From Propionibacteriaceae bacterium (lineage in GTDB: Bacteria > Actinomycetota > Actinomycetes > Propionibacteriales > Propionibacteriaceae), in contig JAOPXN010000111.1 of assembly GCA_025965155.1 (NCBI GenBank), forward strand, positions 1 through 64,000: a stretch of DNA of 64,000 nucleotides. Reading direction: 5' to 3'. Positions 21,596 to 31,345 of the stretch are shown here, piece after piece. The notes below the pieces were generated by a model. The model ran no database searches, was not told where the DNA came from, and saw nothing but the letters and a program-made list of their open reading frames with translations. Made by a program: the position numbers and the translations under genes. Every line of letters begins with the position of its first letter. The stretch's first letter is position 1.

Positions 21596-23972
21596 AGGGC
21601 AGGACACCGGTGACCGCTTGACGGCGGCCGACCCGGTCGTGCGATGGCGCAGGAGTTCCCAGGTGCGACACCTGCATGTTCTGCCGGCCCGGACCGGAGT
21701 TCCGGCCGGGTGGCCCGACTGGCTGCCCGGGACCGTTCGGCAGGCCTGCGAGAACCGCGGCATCACGAAGCTATGGCGGCACCAGACCGAGGCCGCGGAG
21801 GCAGTCCGCGGTGGCAGCCACACGGTGGTCTCCACCGGGACCGCGTCCGGCAAGACGTTGGCGTACCTGCTCCCGGTGATGGCAGCGACCTACGGCGGCC
21901 CGGACGCCGTCGCTCCCGTCGGGACGGTCGCCCGCAACGAGCTGCTGAGACCACGGCGGCCGCACACGGCGCTCTACCTCGCCCCGACCAAGGCGCTGGC
22001 CCATGACCAGCTGCGGGTCTGCGTCGAGGTCGGGCTGGACTCCTGGAAGGTCTCCACGCTGGACGGCGACAGTGACCAACCGGAGCGGGACTGGGCGCGG
22101 GAGTACGCGTCGTACGTGCTGACCAACCCGGACATGCTGCACCGCTCGGTGCTGCCGCACCATGCCCGCTGGTCCTCCTTCCTCGGGTCGCTGCGCTATG
22201 TGGTGATCGACGAGTCGCATCGCTACCGGGGAGTCTTCGGCTCGCACGTCGCCGCGGTGATCAGGAGGTTGCGCCGGCTTGCGATGTCCTACGGCGCCGA
22301 CCCGGTATTCGTGCTCGCCTCCGCGACGAGCACCAATGTCGCTGAGGCGGCCGCCGAGCTGATCGGCGCCGCACGGGACGACATCGTGGTGGTCGACCGG
22401 GATGCCTCCGCGCACGGTCAGGTGCAGATGCTGCTGTGGGAGCCGGACGGCACGGCGGATGAGGACGCCGCCGAACTGCTCGCCGAGTCGGTCGGTTCTG
22501 GCCGGCAGACCATCGCCTTCATCCCGTCCCGGAAGATGGCTGAGCTGGTGGCGGTGCGCGCGCAGCGCGAGCTGGTGAGGGTCGGCGTGCAGCGCGAGCT
22601 GGTGGCGGGCGGCGCGCAGCGCGAGCTGGCCGGGGAGCCGGGCCGGGGTGAGTCGGCGCCGGGCCGGCTGATCGAGGCCTACCGCGGCGGATATCTCGGC
22701 GGCGACCGTCGCCGGCTTGAACGCGCCCTGTCCGACGGCACCTTGCGCGGGGTGGCAGCCACGAACGCGCTGGAGCTCGGGGTCGACATTGCCGGGATGG
22801 ACACGGTGATCATCGCGGGTTTCCCGGGCACCCGTGCCGCCCTGTGGCAGCAGGCCGGTCGCGCTGGCCGTACCGGCAAGGAGGCCACCGTCGTACTGGT
22901 GTCGCGGAAGGAGCCCCTAGACGCGTACCTGTTCGATCACCCGGAGCTGTTGTTCTCCCAGCCCGTGGAGGCGACCGTTCTGCATGCCGACAATCCCTAT
23001 GTGCTGGCGCCACACCTGGCCGCGGCGGCGCAGGAGCTGCCGTTGACCACGGCGGACGAGCGTTTCTTCGGGCCGCTGATGGCGCCGCTGCTGGATCGGT
23101 TGTGCCGGCAGGGCACCCTCCGGCAACGGCCGACCGGCTGGTTCTGGACCAGCACCGGGCGCGCGGTCGACGCGATCGACCTGCGCGCTGCCGCCGGCCG
23201 CTCGGTCGAGATCGTTGAGGCGGACACCGGCAGGGTGCTCGGGTACGTCGACCAGGGCGCCGCGGACGCGACGGTGCACCCGGGTGCGGTGTATCTGCAT
23301 CAGGGTGACACCTATCTGAGCGAGGAGCTGGACACCGAGCTCGGGGAGGCACTGGTGCGAGCCGCTCGGCCCGGCTACTACACCCAGCCGCAGATACTCG
23401 CCGGTGTCAGGGTGGTGGCCGAGCGGGCATCCAGGCCGTTCGGACTCGGGCACCTCCATTTCGGCGAGGTGACGGTGACTTCGCAGGTCACCGGGTTCCT
23501 GCGCCGCGACGAGGCCTCCGGCCAGGTGTGGGACTCCACTCCGCTCGACCTTGAGCAACGGTCGCTGCGCACGACCGCCGTCTGGTGGACCATCGACGCA
23601 GCCGCCTTGACCGACGACCTGACCATGGAGCAGCTGGCGGGAGGAGCCCACGGGGCCGAGCACACCTCGATCGGGCTGCTGCCGCTGTTCGCACCGTGCG
23701 ACCGGTGGGACATCGGGGGGCTGTCCACCGCCTTGCACCCCGACACCGGTCTGCTCACCGTCTTCGTGCACGACGGACAGCCCGGCGGGTCCGGGTTTGC
23801 GCAGCGCGGCTTCGAGATGGCTGACCAGTGGCTTGGCTCGACGCTGGAGCGTCTGGAGTCGTGTCAGTGCGAGGCCGGCTGTCCCGCATGCGTGGTCTCC
23901 CCCAAGTGTGGCAACGGGAACCAGGTGCTGGACAAGTCGTCGGCGATCCGGCTGCTCCGGCTGCTGCTCTGA
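21579..23972 (+). CDS. DEAD/DEAH-box helicase with C-terminal DUF1998 (MrfA/YprA-like)
   Basis: HQTEAAEAVRGGSHTVVSTGTASGKTLAYLLP; VIDESHRYRG; QQAGRAGRTGKEATVVLV; C-terminal CQCEAGCPACVVSPKCGNGNQVLDK (DUF1998 Cys cluster). Start uncertain; the open frame extends upstream through the repeats. Confidence 0.88.
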   Translation: MPEDDQGQDTGDRLTAADPVVRWRRSSQVRHLHVLPARTGVPAGWPDWLPGTVRQACENRGITKLWRHQTEAAEAVRGGSHTVVSTGTASGKTLAYLLPVMAATYGGPDAVAPVGTVARNELLRPRRPHTALYLAPTKALAHDQLRVCVEVGLDSWKVSTLDGDSDQPERDWAREYASYVLTNPDMLHRSVLPHHARWSSFLGSLRYVVIDESHRYRGVFGSHVAAVIRRLRRLAMSYGADPVFVLASATSTNVAEAAAELIGAARDDIVVVDRDASAHGQVQMLLWEPDGTADEDAAELLAESVGSGRQTIAFIPSRKMAELVAVRAQRELVRVGVQRELVAGGAQRELAGEPGRGESAPGRLIEAYRGGYLGGDRRRLERALSDGTLRGVAATNALELGVDIAGMDTVIIAGFPGTRAALWQQAGRAGRTGKEATVVLVSRKEPLDAYLFDHPELLFSQPVEATVLHADNPYVLAPHLAAAAQELPLTTADERFFGPLMAPLLDRLCRQGTLRQRPTGWFWTSTGRAVDAIDLRAAAGRSVEIVEADTGRVLGYVDQGAADATVHPGAVYLHQGDTYLSEELDTELGEALVRAARPGYYTQPQILAGVRVVAERASRPFGLGHLHFGEVTVTSQVTGFLRRDEASGQVWDSTPLDLEQRSLRTTAVWWTIDAAALTDDLTMEQLAGGAHGAEHTSIGLLPLFAPCDRWDIGGLSTALHPDTGLLTVFVHDGQPGGSGFAQRGFEMADQWLGSTLERLESCQCEAGCPACVVSPKCGNGNQVLDKSSAIRLLRLLL
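22560..22640 (+). repeat. 3 x 27-bp in-frame tandem repeat inside the helicase CDS
   Basis: Encodes AQRELVRVG / VQRELVAGG / AQRELAGEP. Confidence 0.95.
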
Positions 23973-24057
23973 ACGCGCAGGCCCTGAGGAAGCCGCCCCG
24001 GACGAGCGCCGTTGTCGGGTCAGCCCGAGCGGTGCCGCGAGGGCGATAATGGCGTCA

Positions 24058-24611
24058 TGGTTCCCATCGCTGCCGTACTGCTGCTCCTGATCGTCGCTTT
24101 CAGCGTTGCCGTGGTCGTCAGCAACCCGGGCGTCTTCGACCTCTCCATCTTCGGCGCCAAGATCACGGTCAACGCGGCCGGCGTCTATTTCACCGGCGCG
24201 GGCGCCATGCTGATCCTGCTGCTGGCCGCCGCACTGATGTACACCGGTCTGAAGCGGCAGCGGCAGCGGAAGAAGGAGATCCGGCGGCTGAAGGCAGCGG
24301 CGGGTGCCACCTCCACCCCAGCGGCGACGCAGCCGACGGGTGCCGCCGTGGCGACCGCCGGGGCGGACGACGATCGGTCGTCGGCGAAGACACCGTCTGC
24401 TGCGGTGGAAGCGGACCGGGCCAAAGAGACCGAAGCTGCTCCGAAGCGGGTTGACTTCGCTGAGCCCTCGGATGCCCGCCCAGCCGGTACCGTCGCTGAG
24501 CCGCACACCGGCGAACCGGCGGCCTCGGACCGTCCGACCACCTCCGCGGCTGAACGCCAGGCGATGTTGGACGAGGCGGACGCCCTCACCCATGACGAGC
24601 CCCACTCATGA
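24058..24611 (+). CDS. membrane protein with two TM segments and low-complexity tail (LapA-like)
   Basis: MVPIAAVLLLLIVAFSVAVVVSNPGVFDLSIFGAKITVNAAGVYFTGAGAMLILLLAAALMYTGLKRQRQRKKE. Confidence 0.6.
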
Positions 24612-24841
24612 GCTTTTTCGAGATCTTCAACCCCGGACTGCGACATTTACGCGAGGAAAAGGAGCGACAGAAGATGCTGGTCTCCAAACCCACCCACGGA
24701 GGTGGGCCACCGCTGGGCATCGATCTGGACGGCGGCACCGCCAAGATCACGATCCGGCCGAAACAGCCACCCGCAGATGATGTTGAGCCAGTCGAGCCGG
24801 AGTCCGAGGTCAAGGATCCTCCCACTCCGCGTGCCGACTGA
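24608..24841 (+). CDS. DUF6191-type small protein
   Basis: MSFFEIFNPGLRHLREEKERQKMLVSKPTHGGGPPLGIDLDGGTAKITIRP; ATGA overlap with upstream ORF. Confidence 0.6.
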   Translation: MSFFEIFNPGLRHLREEKERQKMLVSKPTHGGGPPLGIDLDGGTAKITIRPKQPPADDVEPVEPESEVKDPPTPRAD

Positions 24842-24886
24842 GCTGCTCGCCTGTGGCGGGTGGTGATATCACCGGGGTTGACCTGG

Positions 24887-25261
24887 TCACTGGCTCGACC
24901 CCGCGTACGCAACGGCGACGACCCGGGACGGAAGCCCGGGCCAGGGCGTGGTGACCTCCAGCGCCACCATGGCGGTGATCACGAAGTCGATCTCGTCGCC
25001 GACCTGATCGCACTGGGTAATCTCTGCGCCGTTGGCTCGGGCGTTGCCCCGTGCCGCCCGGCAGCCGTCCTGGCCCCGGCTGATCGCTCCAGCCCCGCTG
25101 AGGGCGGCCAGGTCAGCCGCTGCTCGGGCCCGATGGCCGGCGACGAGGTAGCCAGTGATGCAGACACCGACCACGCTCAGCGCTCCGATGATCATCATCA
25201 CCCCGAGCATGATCATGGACCCGCTGCCACGGTCCGACCGGTCGTATGCCCGGACTGTCAT
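24887..25261 (-). CDS. Rv3654c-like TadE/TadG-associated protein
   Basis: DRGSGSMIMLGVMMIIGALSVVGVCITGYLVAGHRARAAADLAALSGA; last gene of Tad locus. Confidence 0.8.
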   Translation of the reverse strand: MTVRAYDRSDRGSGSMIMLGVMMIIGALSVVGVCITGYLVAGHRARAAADLAALSGAGAISRGQDGCRAARGNARANGAEITQCDQVGDEIDFVITAMVALEVTTPWPGLPSRVVAVAYAGSSQ

Positions 25262-25659
25262 GGCGCGTCAGGTTCGTTGATGACCTGGGCATGTGCCTGA
25301 AGCGGCACAGTGGGCAGGCCGGGGATCCACGGCCGAGCATCAAGCCGCACCTCCACAGTGGTGATTCCGCCTCGGGTAGCGATGCTGATCTTGGACCCGA
25401 CCGGCGCATCTCGCTCCGCCCTCCGTACCGATTCTTGATCATCGCGGGCAGCTTGCCGGGCGACCTCAGCAGCCGTGTCGACGCAACGCAACTGCAACAC
25501 CACCACGAAGATGCCCCAGCACAGCATGATCATGATCGTCAGCGCCGCGAGGGTGGCGACGGCCATCTCGGCCGTCACCATTCCCCGCTGTCCCGTGCGA
25601 CCCTGATCGCCATACCGGTGGACGCCCTGATCCCCTGCGACCCGCCTGACCGCGTCCAC
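25258..25659 (-). CDS. TadE-family minor pilin-like protein
   Basis: QRGMVTAEMAVATLAALTIMIMLCWGIFVVVLQLRCVDTAAEVARQAARDD. Confidence 0.8.
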   Translation of the reverse strand: MDAVRRVAGDQGVHRYGDQGRTGQRGMVTAEMAVATLAALTIMIMLCWGIFVVVLQLRCVDTAAEVARQAARDDQESVRRAERDAPVGSKISIATRGGITTVEVRLDARPWIPGLPTVPLQAHAQVINEPDAP

Positions 25660-25666
25660 CGTCAGC

Positions 25667-25966
25667 TCAGCGAGCGAAGCCGCGAATCACGGACAGGATG
25701 AACTCCAGCAGTGCACTCTCGACCTTGCCGTTGGTCACCACTGCGAGTAGCACCCCGGCGATGGCGACCGCCGCGATGATTCCCACCGCCCACTCCGCAC
25801 TAACCATGCCGCGCTCGTCTTGTCGGCCCGTAGGGGCCGCAGGCCCGACTGCTCGACCCGGCGCCCCCATCGCCGCTAGGCCGAGGGCGGTGCCGAGGAC
25901 CGCCGGAGCCACATCACCACCGGCGGGCTGACTGACTGCTTCAGACATCTGCGTTACCTCTTTCAT
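25667..25966 (-). CDS. DUF4244 (Flp-pilin-like) protein
   Basis: DERGMVSAEWAVGIIAAVAIAGVLLAVVTNGKVESALLEFILSVIRGF. Start chosen downstream of the ORF-track start. Confidence 0.8.
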   Translation of the reverse strand: MKEVTQMSEAVSQPAGGDVAPAVLGTALGLAAMGAPGRAVGPAAPTGRQDERGMVSAEWAVGIIAAVAIAGVLLAVVTNGKVESALLEFILSVIRGFAR

Positions 25967-26186
25967 CGACTGTGCACCTTCCCCAGGTGCCGCACCCTGA
26001 CTGGATGCATCCGAAGTCTCGGCACGGTTGGCACAAGCGTGCGGCGCGCGCCACAACCTGTTGACGCCGCTTCGCCCTGGAGACGGCCTGTGGACAGCGC
26101 GAGCACCGACATCGCCTCTCGTGTACGAGCGGGAACCGAACGGGTCGGGACTGCCGGCCGTGGAACGGTTCAGTGGTCGCCGGGTG

Positions 26187-26999
26187 TCAGCGGAGGACGG
26201 TGAGCAGGGCGGACGAGACTGTCGGAACAATGCCGATCAGGATGAAGGCCGGCATGAAGCAGAGCATCAGCGGCAGCACGCTGCGGACACCGACCGACTT
26301 CGCCGCGATCTCGAGCTGAGCGCGCCTATCGGCCCGAGCCCGGCTGGCATGTTGTCTCAACGTCTCCACCATCATCGTGCCCGACTCGGCCGACCGGGCG
26401 ATATCCGAGGCGACCCGGCTCCAGGCCGGGCTGGTGGCGAGATCCCGCCACGCCTGAGCGTCGGCTACTCCCAGATCCACCGCAGCCAGCACCTGGCCGA
26501 GATCGTCGGCAACCGGACCGTCGAACACCTCGACCACCGCGGCTACGGCCCGACGCAGCGGCGCCCCCGCCGCCAAGGCCGCCGCCATCAGCTCCAGCGC
26601 CTGCGGAAGGTCCGCGACCAGCTGCTGCCGCCGGGCCTTGGCCGCGGAGGATTCCAGCCACCCCAGCCCGATCATCAGTGCCGCGGTCAGCACCGCTGCT
26701 GCTGTGGCGGCGGGCCACAGCGGGTGCATCCCCGACCGCCCGGCGAGCACCAGCACGGCTGCCCCGACCGGAGCCGCGACGACAGTGCGCCGCCGCCACG
26801 ATGGAGCGTCGAGGCGGCCATCCAGCAGTCGGGCCAAGCCGGTCCTGCTGGACGGCTGCGTCACACCAGACCGCAACCGGCCGAGCTGCTGTGGCGGGCT
26901 CCGCACCGCCAGACCGGTCGCCACCCCAGCAAAGATGGCGGAAGCGACGCTGAGCGGGTCGGCCACGGCCGGCCCCTCAGCCCTGCTGCGCCGCGGCAT
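26187..26999 (-). CDS. type II secretion system F family protein (TadC-like)
   Basis: Position in Tad operon; hydrophobic ends and ADLPQALELMAAALAAGAPLRRAVAAV.. T2SSF-like core. Confidence 0.8.
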   Translation of the reverse strand: MPRRSRAEGPAVADPLSVASAIFAGVATGLAVRSPPQQLGRLRSGVTQPSSRTGLARLLDGRLDAPSWRRRTVVAAPVGAAVLVLAGRSGMHPLWPAATAAAVLTAALMIGLGWLESSAAKARRQQLVADLPQALELMAAALAAGAPLRRAVAAVVEVFDGPVADDLGQVLAAVDLGVADAQAWRDLATSPAWSRVASDIARSAESGTMMVETLRQHASRARADRRAQLEIAAKSVGVRSVLPLMLCFMPAFILIGIVPTVSSALLTVLR

Positions 27000-27804
27000 G
27001 CGCCAATCGGTCGATCCACAGCACCCCCGCGCCAGCCAGACAGGCCCCGCCGATCAGACATCCCCAGCCGTACGGTCCCGACAGCAAGAAGCCGAGCGGG
27101 TCACCGCCGATGAGGAACCCGAGACCGAGACCGCAGAACGGCAGCACGGCCATGATCTTCCCGGTCGCTCGAGGCGCCGACAGCTCGCCGGCGACCACGG
27201 CTCGGAGGCCCTCCTCCGTGGCCAGCGCCTCGGCGACCCGCTCCAGCGCCGACGCCAGTGGCGCGCCCGTCTGCGCACAGATGTGCCAGGCACGAGCCAG
27301 CTGCAGCAGACCTCCCTGCCCCGGCCGGCCCGCACCCACGCGCCAGACGACGGTGACGTCGCCGCCCATCCGCTGGACCTGGTCAGCCTCTGCCAGCACC
27401 GCGCAGTCCTGGGCCGCAACCCGCAACGCCTCTGACGGGACCCGCCCGACCCGCACCTGAGACGCCAGCACACTGCAAGCCTCAGCCACCGCCCGGCGCG
27501 CTTGAAGCGCCCGGCGGTCGGCGACCTGGACGGCGATCAGCCGCAGTACGACCCCGATCATGACCAGGGCCGTCGCGGCCAGCACCGCGGCCCTCGGACC
27601 GAGCAACAGCCAGACAACAAGGGGCAGACAGACACCGGCGGCCAGACCCAGCCGACCGAGGATTGTGCCGACCGGCCGGTCCGGCCGCGCCGAGTGGGAC
27701 CCGCGCAACTCAGGGACGTCCAGCAACCGCTGCCGGACCTTCGCGCGGGGTGTCAGCGCCAGGATCACCGCTACGGCCGCGCACAGGCCGGACAACATTG
27801 TCAT
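26977..27804 (-). CDS. type II secretion system F family protein (TadB-like)
   Basis: QRMGGDVTVVWRVGAGRPGQGGLLQLARAWHICAQTGAPLASALERVAEAL; overlaps neighbours. Confidence 0.8.
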   Translation of the reverse strand: MTMLSGLCAAVAVILALTPRAKVRQRLLDVPELRGSHSARPDRPVGTILGRLGLAAGVCLPLVVWLLLGPRAAVLAATALVMIGVVLRLIAVQVADRRALQARRAVAEACSVLASQVRVGRVPSEALRVAAQDCAVLAEADQVQRMGGDVTVVWRVGAGRPGQGGLLQLARAWHICAQTGAPLASALERVAEALATEEGLRAVVAGELSAPRATGKIMAVLPFCGLGLGFLIGGDPLGFLLSGPYGWGCLIGGACLAGAGVLWIDRLAHAAAQQG

Positions 27805-28946
27805 CGGCTCAGCAGCCTCTCAAGCTGGCGCACTCCCGGACCGGATCGCGTTCGCCCGTCGGTCAGGAAGTCCAGGGCACACTCGGTTCGGACCAGCCCC
27901 GTGCCTGGATCGACGGCTAGAACGTGGATCTCCTCCAGTCGCCGCCGGCCCGACTGCCGCCCGATGTGGAGAACCAGGTCGAGCGCGGCGGCGAGCTGGG
28001 CATGCAGGGCGGGGCGGCTCATGCCACCCAACGCGGCCAGGGCCTCCAGCCTCGCGGGTACGTCGGTGGCCGAGTTCGCGTGAACGGTGGCGCACCCTCC
28101 CTCATGGCCGGTGTTCATCGCGGCCAGCAGGTCGCGAACCTCCGCGCCACGTACCTCGCCGACCACCAGCCGATCCGGACGCATCCGCAGCGACTGCCGC
28201 ACGAGTTCGGTCAAGGTGATGGCCCCGGTCGACTCGGCGTTTGCCGGACGCCCCTCCAGCCAGACGACATGAGGATGATCGGGAGCCAGCTCCCGCGAGT
28301 CCTCCACGATCACGATCCGCTGGTCATCCGGTACGACGCCGAGCAGAGCCGCGAGCAGCGTCGTCTTGCCCGATCCGGTGCCGCCGCTGATCATGAAGGC
28401 GAGGCGTGCCGTAACAAGTTGGCGCAACAGCTGCTCCGCTCCGGCGCTCAAGCTGCCTCCCGCGACGCAGTCGGCCAGTGCGAATGCCCGGCGGGCGGGC
28501 ATCCGTAACGATAGGCAGGTCCCCGGCGAGGCGAGGCTGCCGAGCACCGCGTGTACCCGAGTCCCGTCCTGCAGCCGGGCGTCCACGAACGGTGAGGCAT
28601 CGTCGAGCCGACGCCCGACGGAGGACGCAATTCGTTGCGCCAGCCGGCGGACCGCCAGATCGGATTCAAACTTGACCCCGGTTAGCTCCAGGCCCTCGCC
28701 ACGGTCGACGTAGACACGCTCGGGCCCGTTGACCAGCACGTCGGTTACCCCGCTGAGCCGCAGCAGTGGGTCCAGCAACCCGGCACCGACACTCTCGCGG
28801 CGCAACGCGTCCACGGTCGCCAACAGTGCGGTGTCGGTGACCACCTGCCCGGATGCCCGCATCGCGTCAGCGACATCCGCCGAGGTGTGGCCGCGGCTCA
28901 GCTGGGCCAACCGGCCGCGGACCGGCTCGAGCTCGACGGCACTCAT
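27801..28946 (-). CDS. TadA-family pilus assembly ATPase
   Basis: FMISGGTGSGKTTLLAALLGVVPDDQRIVIVEDSRELAPDHPHVVWLEGRPAN; RPDRLVVGEVRGAEVRDLLAAMNTGHEGGCATVHANS. Confidence 0.95.
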   Translation of the reverse strand: MSAVELEPVRGRLAQLSRGHTSADVADAMRASGQVVTDTALLATVDALRRESVGAGLLDPLLRLSGVTDVLVNGPERVYVDRGEGLELTGVKFESDLAVRRLAQRIASSVGRRLDDASPFVDARLQDGTRVHAVLGSLASPGTCLSLRMPARRAFALADCVAGGSLSAGAEQLLRQLVTARLAFMISGGTGSGKTTLLAALLGVVPDDQRIVIVEDSRELAPDHPHVVWLEGRPANAESTGAITLTELVRQSLRMRPDRLVVGEVRGAEVRDLLAAMNTGHEGGCATVHANSATDVPARLEALAALGGMSRPALHAQLAAALDLVLHIGRQSGRRRLEEIHVLAVDPGTGLVRTECALDFLTDGRTRSGPGVRQLERLLSR

Positions 28947-30019
28947 GCGGCTGGCCGTGCGTTCAGCTCGGGCCAGTCCAGGACCGCCCGACAGGCCCGA
29001 CCCAGCGCACTACGAGACATCCGGGCCGGTGGGTCGCCCCGCTCTGCACCGGCCCGCAGGGACGGGTCGTCGGCCACCCAAGCCAGCAGTGGCAGGCCCA
29101 GTCCCTCAGCGACCGTCTCCGGGCCAACGGTCCGGCGGCGCGGAACCCGGACCACCAGACCGGTGGTGCCGGACACGTCACCGAGCTGCTCAAGCAACCG
29201 CGTCCCGGCGGCGATGCTTCGCAGGTCAGCCACGGCCGTCAGCACCAAAGCGTCCGCTCGGCGGAGCACCTCGCGCCCGGCCGGGCCCAGCGTTCGGGGT
29301 AGATCCACCACCACCAGATCATGGCTTCGAGTGGCGGAGATCAGGACCGCCTTCATCGCGTCCGGTCCGGGGTCGGACGACTCGGTCCGCGCCATCGACA
29401 ACACATCAACCCCATCCACCCGCGGCACCTGGCCCGCCAAGTCGCCAAGGTGGCCCCGGGCAGCGATCAGGCGCGGCCAACGCCATCCCGGCGCCCGCTC
29501 GGCACCCAGCAGCAGGTCGATACCGCCGCCCAATGGATCGGCATCGACCAGCAGGCATCGTTGTGCCCGCAACGCAGCCGTGACGACGAGCCCGGCAGCG
29601 CAGGTGGACGCCCCCGCTCCGCCCGACGCGCCGACCACGGCCAGCAGCCGGCCGCCGCCGATCCGTGAACCGACCGCATCAGCCACAGCCCCGGTCAGCC
29701 AGCCCACGCCACTCGGCAACGACGCCACCGCAGCACCGAGCGGGACTGACCAGGCGTGCAGCAGGTCGCGGGCGTGGTCTGGCCCGACCACGTACGCCTC
29801 GGCCCGACGCGGAAGCATCATCGCGGCCACCGCCGAGGCCTGGTCGATACCGACCAGCACGGCAGCCGCGCGGACCCAGCGAGACCGTACGGCACCCGCA
29901 TCGGGCAGCACCTCGAGCTCCACGTCGACCGCCGCCGCGACCGCCAGCACCTGGTCGAGCAACTCCTCATCCGCGGTCACCACCACAGCGCAGGAACGGC
30001 TTCCCGATCGATCAGTCAT
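28943..30019 (-). CDS. septum site-determining protein Ssd / CpaE-like MinD-superfamily ATPase
   Basis: LLAVVGASGGAGASTCAAGLVVTAALRAQRCLLVDADPLGGGIDLLLGAE; head of Tad operon. Start taken at MTDRSGS. Confidence 0.85.
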   Translation of the reverse strand: MTDRSGSRSCAVVVTADEELLDQVLAVAAAVDVELEVLPDAGAVRSRWVRAAAVLVGIDQASAVAAMMLPRRAEAYVVGPDHARDLLHAWSVPLGAAVASLPSGVGWLTGAVADAVGSRIGGGRLLAVVGASGGAGASTCAAGLVVTAALRAQRCLLVDADPLGGGIDLLLGAERAPGWRWPRLIAARGHLGDLAGQVPRVDGVDVLSMARTESSDPGPDAMKAVLISATRSHDLVVVDLPRTLGPAGREVLRRADALVLTAVADLRSIAAGTRLLEQLGDVSGTTGLVVRVPRRRTVGPETVAEGLGLPLLAWVADDPSLRAGAERGDPPARMSRSALGRACRAVLDWPELNARPAA

Positions 30020-30299
30020 GCCGTCACTCTGCCTCGCCCGGGGTGAGAAATGCAGGGCGTCGGAGCATCTGTGGATCCCGGTGTGCCCGGCTCTGCGCTG
30101 TGGAAAACCGAGGGGGTTGTTGATCATGGTGTCGGGTCGGCGCCAATACTTTCGCGCGCTGCAGTGCGGAGACGCTCGGCGCAGTCGTACCCGCAGATAT
30201 ACGACGGTTAAATGGCGGCAAGACACGCCGAGCTATAAGTTTTCTTTTGCCTGTAACCCTTTTCAAGTCGTCGGTGAAGGGGTACAACTGAGTGCAAGA

Positions 30300-30543
30300 G
30301 ACACTGACTCGTAGACGAAGAGTGAGCAACATGCAACTTCCGAGGGTGGCCGCAAGCCGCTCCGGCTTAGTCTTCGAGCTACTAGCCAGTGGACCTTGCA
30401 CGCCAGCCAAGTACCCACGTGCCGATCACCCATCGAAATGGGTCGTTGGATCCAGGCTTGCCCTGGGCCAACACTGTTGATACGCACGCTTGGTCACCTG
30501 GCTTGGTGTGCCAGGCACGGCGCCCGTATTACATACGGGCGCC
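30300..30543. other. intergenic region with several nested stems and hairpins; putative structured RNA, strand unknown
   Basis: Pairings: 30302-06/30387-91, 30311-14/30379-82, 30316-20/30372-76, 30355-59/30363-67, 30428-33/30438-43 (cgaa loop), 30497-502/30510-515, 30519-28/30534-43. Confidence 0.4.
30519..30543. terminator. strong hairpin, possible intrinsic-like terminator
   Basis: ggcgcccgta-ttaca-tacgggcgcc perfect 10-bp stem. Confidence 0.5.
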
Positions 30544-30622
30544 GAGTCATGTCCCCCAATGGTTTGCCTAGCTAACCGATCTGCGCTGGGTAAATCTGCT
30601 CCTCTCAGATGATCAGTTGCGA

Positions 30623-31345
30623 TCAGCTGCGACGCGGACGGGACGGCGACAGCCCCGACACCTCCGCGCCGTACGCCACAGCCTGGGCGCAGTGCAGCAG
30701 CCAGCCTTTGACTCCGGCAGCTCCTCCATCGCGATAGCCGACCAACCGCCGTCCGTACTCCTCACCGGCAGCCAGGTGGCCGGCCTCCACCACGATCACC
30801 GCAGCTGGATCAACCCCCGCGTCGATGAGCACCATGTGCTCCAGGCACCGAGCAACAAGGGCGTCGCCGCAGCCGAACGGCTCGACCGTGGCAAGCTCGG
30901 CGTGCACCACCGCCGCTAGCACGATCGCAGACGCCGTGGTGGGCGAGGTCAATAGCCGGGTCAGCCCCACCATCCGGTGCGACACCTGATCGTCATCGCG
31001 GACCCGACCCAGCTCGGCGTCCGTCACCAGGCCGTGAGCCAGCAGCGCGTGGGCGCGCGCCATTGCCTGGCCCGGCGAGACGCGGACCAGCGGGCTGAGG
31101 CCGACGAGCTCGGTATAGAGACGGACCACGCCGGAGAGCCACCTCCCCGGGTCGTCACTGAGCTGTGCGCTGGCGCGAGCACCGGCCAGCAGCGCCTGCG
31201 CCGACTGCTCGGCCGTAACCTGGCGGAAGCCGCGGTCCCTCAGCACCGCGTCCACAGCGGCCCGCGCGGCAACCACGGCGGACGGCACACCCTCGAGCAG
31301 CGTCAGATCGGCTAGCGGGTCGGCCACGACTAGAGTCTGCACCAT
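30623..31345 (-). CDS. Fic-like domain protein (degenerate motif) associated with Tad locus
   Basis: AELATVEPFGCGDALVARCLEHMVLIDAGVDP resembles HPFxxGNGRxxR with substitutions. Start taken as MVQTLVV. Confidence 0.55.
   Translation of the reverse strand: MVQTLVVADPLADLTLLEGVPSAVVAARAAVDAVLRDRGFRQVTAEQSAQALLAGARASAQLSDDPGRWLSGVVRLYTELVGLSPLVRVSPGQAMARAHALLAHGLVTDAELGRVRDDDQVSHRMVGLTRLLTSPTTASAIVLAAVVHAELATVEPFGCGDALVARCLEHMVLIDAGVDPAAVIVVEAGHLAAGEEYGRRLVGYRDGGAAGVKGWLLHCAQAVAYGAEVSGLSPSRPRRS

Noticed and set aside
22917-24605. 562-aa minus-strand ORF antisense to the helicase and membrane protein
   Set aside because: No recognisable domain; shadow of two supported plus-strand genes.
30611-30630. 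10-bp doublet gatcagttgc/gatcagctgc at the Fic-like gene stop
   Set aside because: Too short and imperfect to claim alone; only mentioned as a weak companion of the terminus-repeat pattern.
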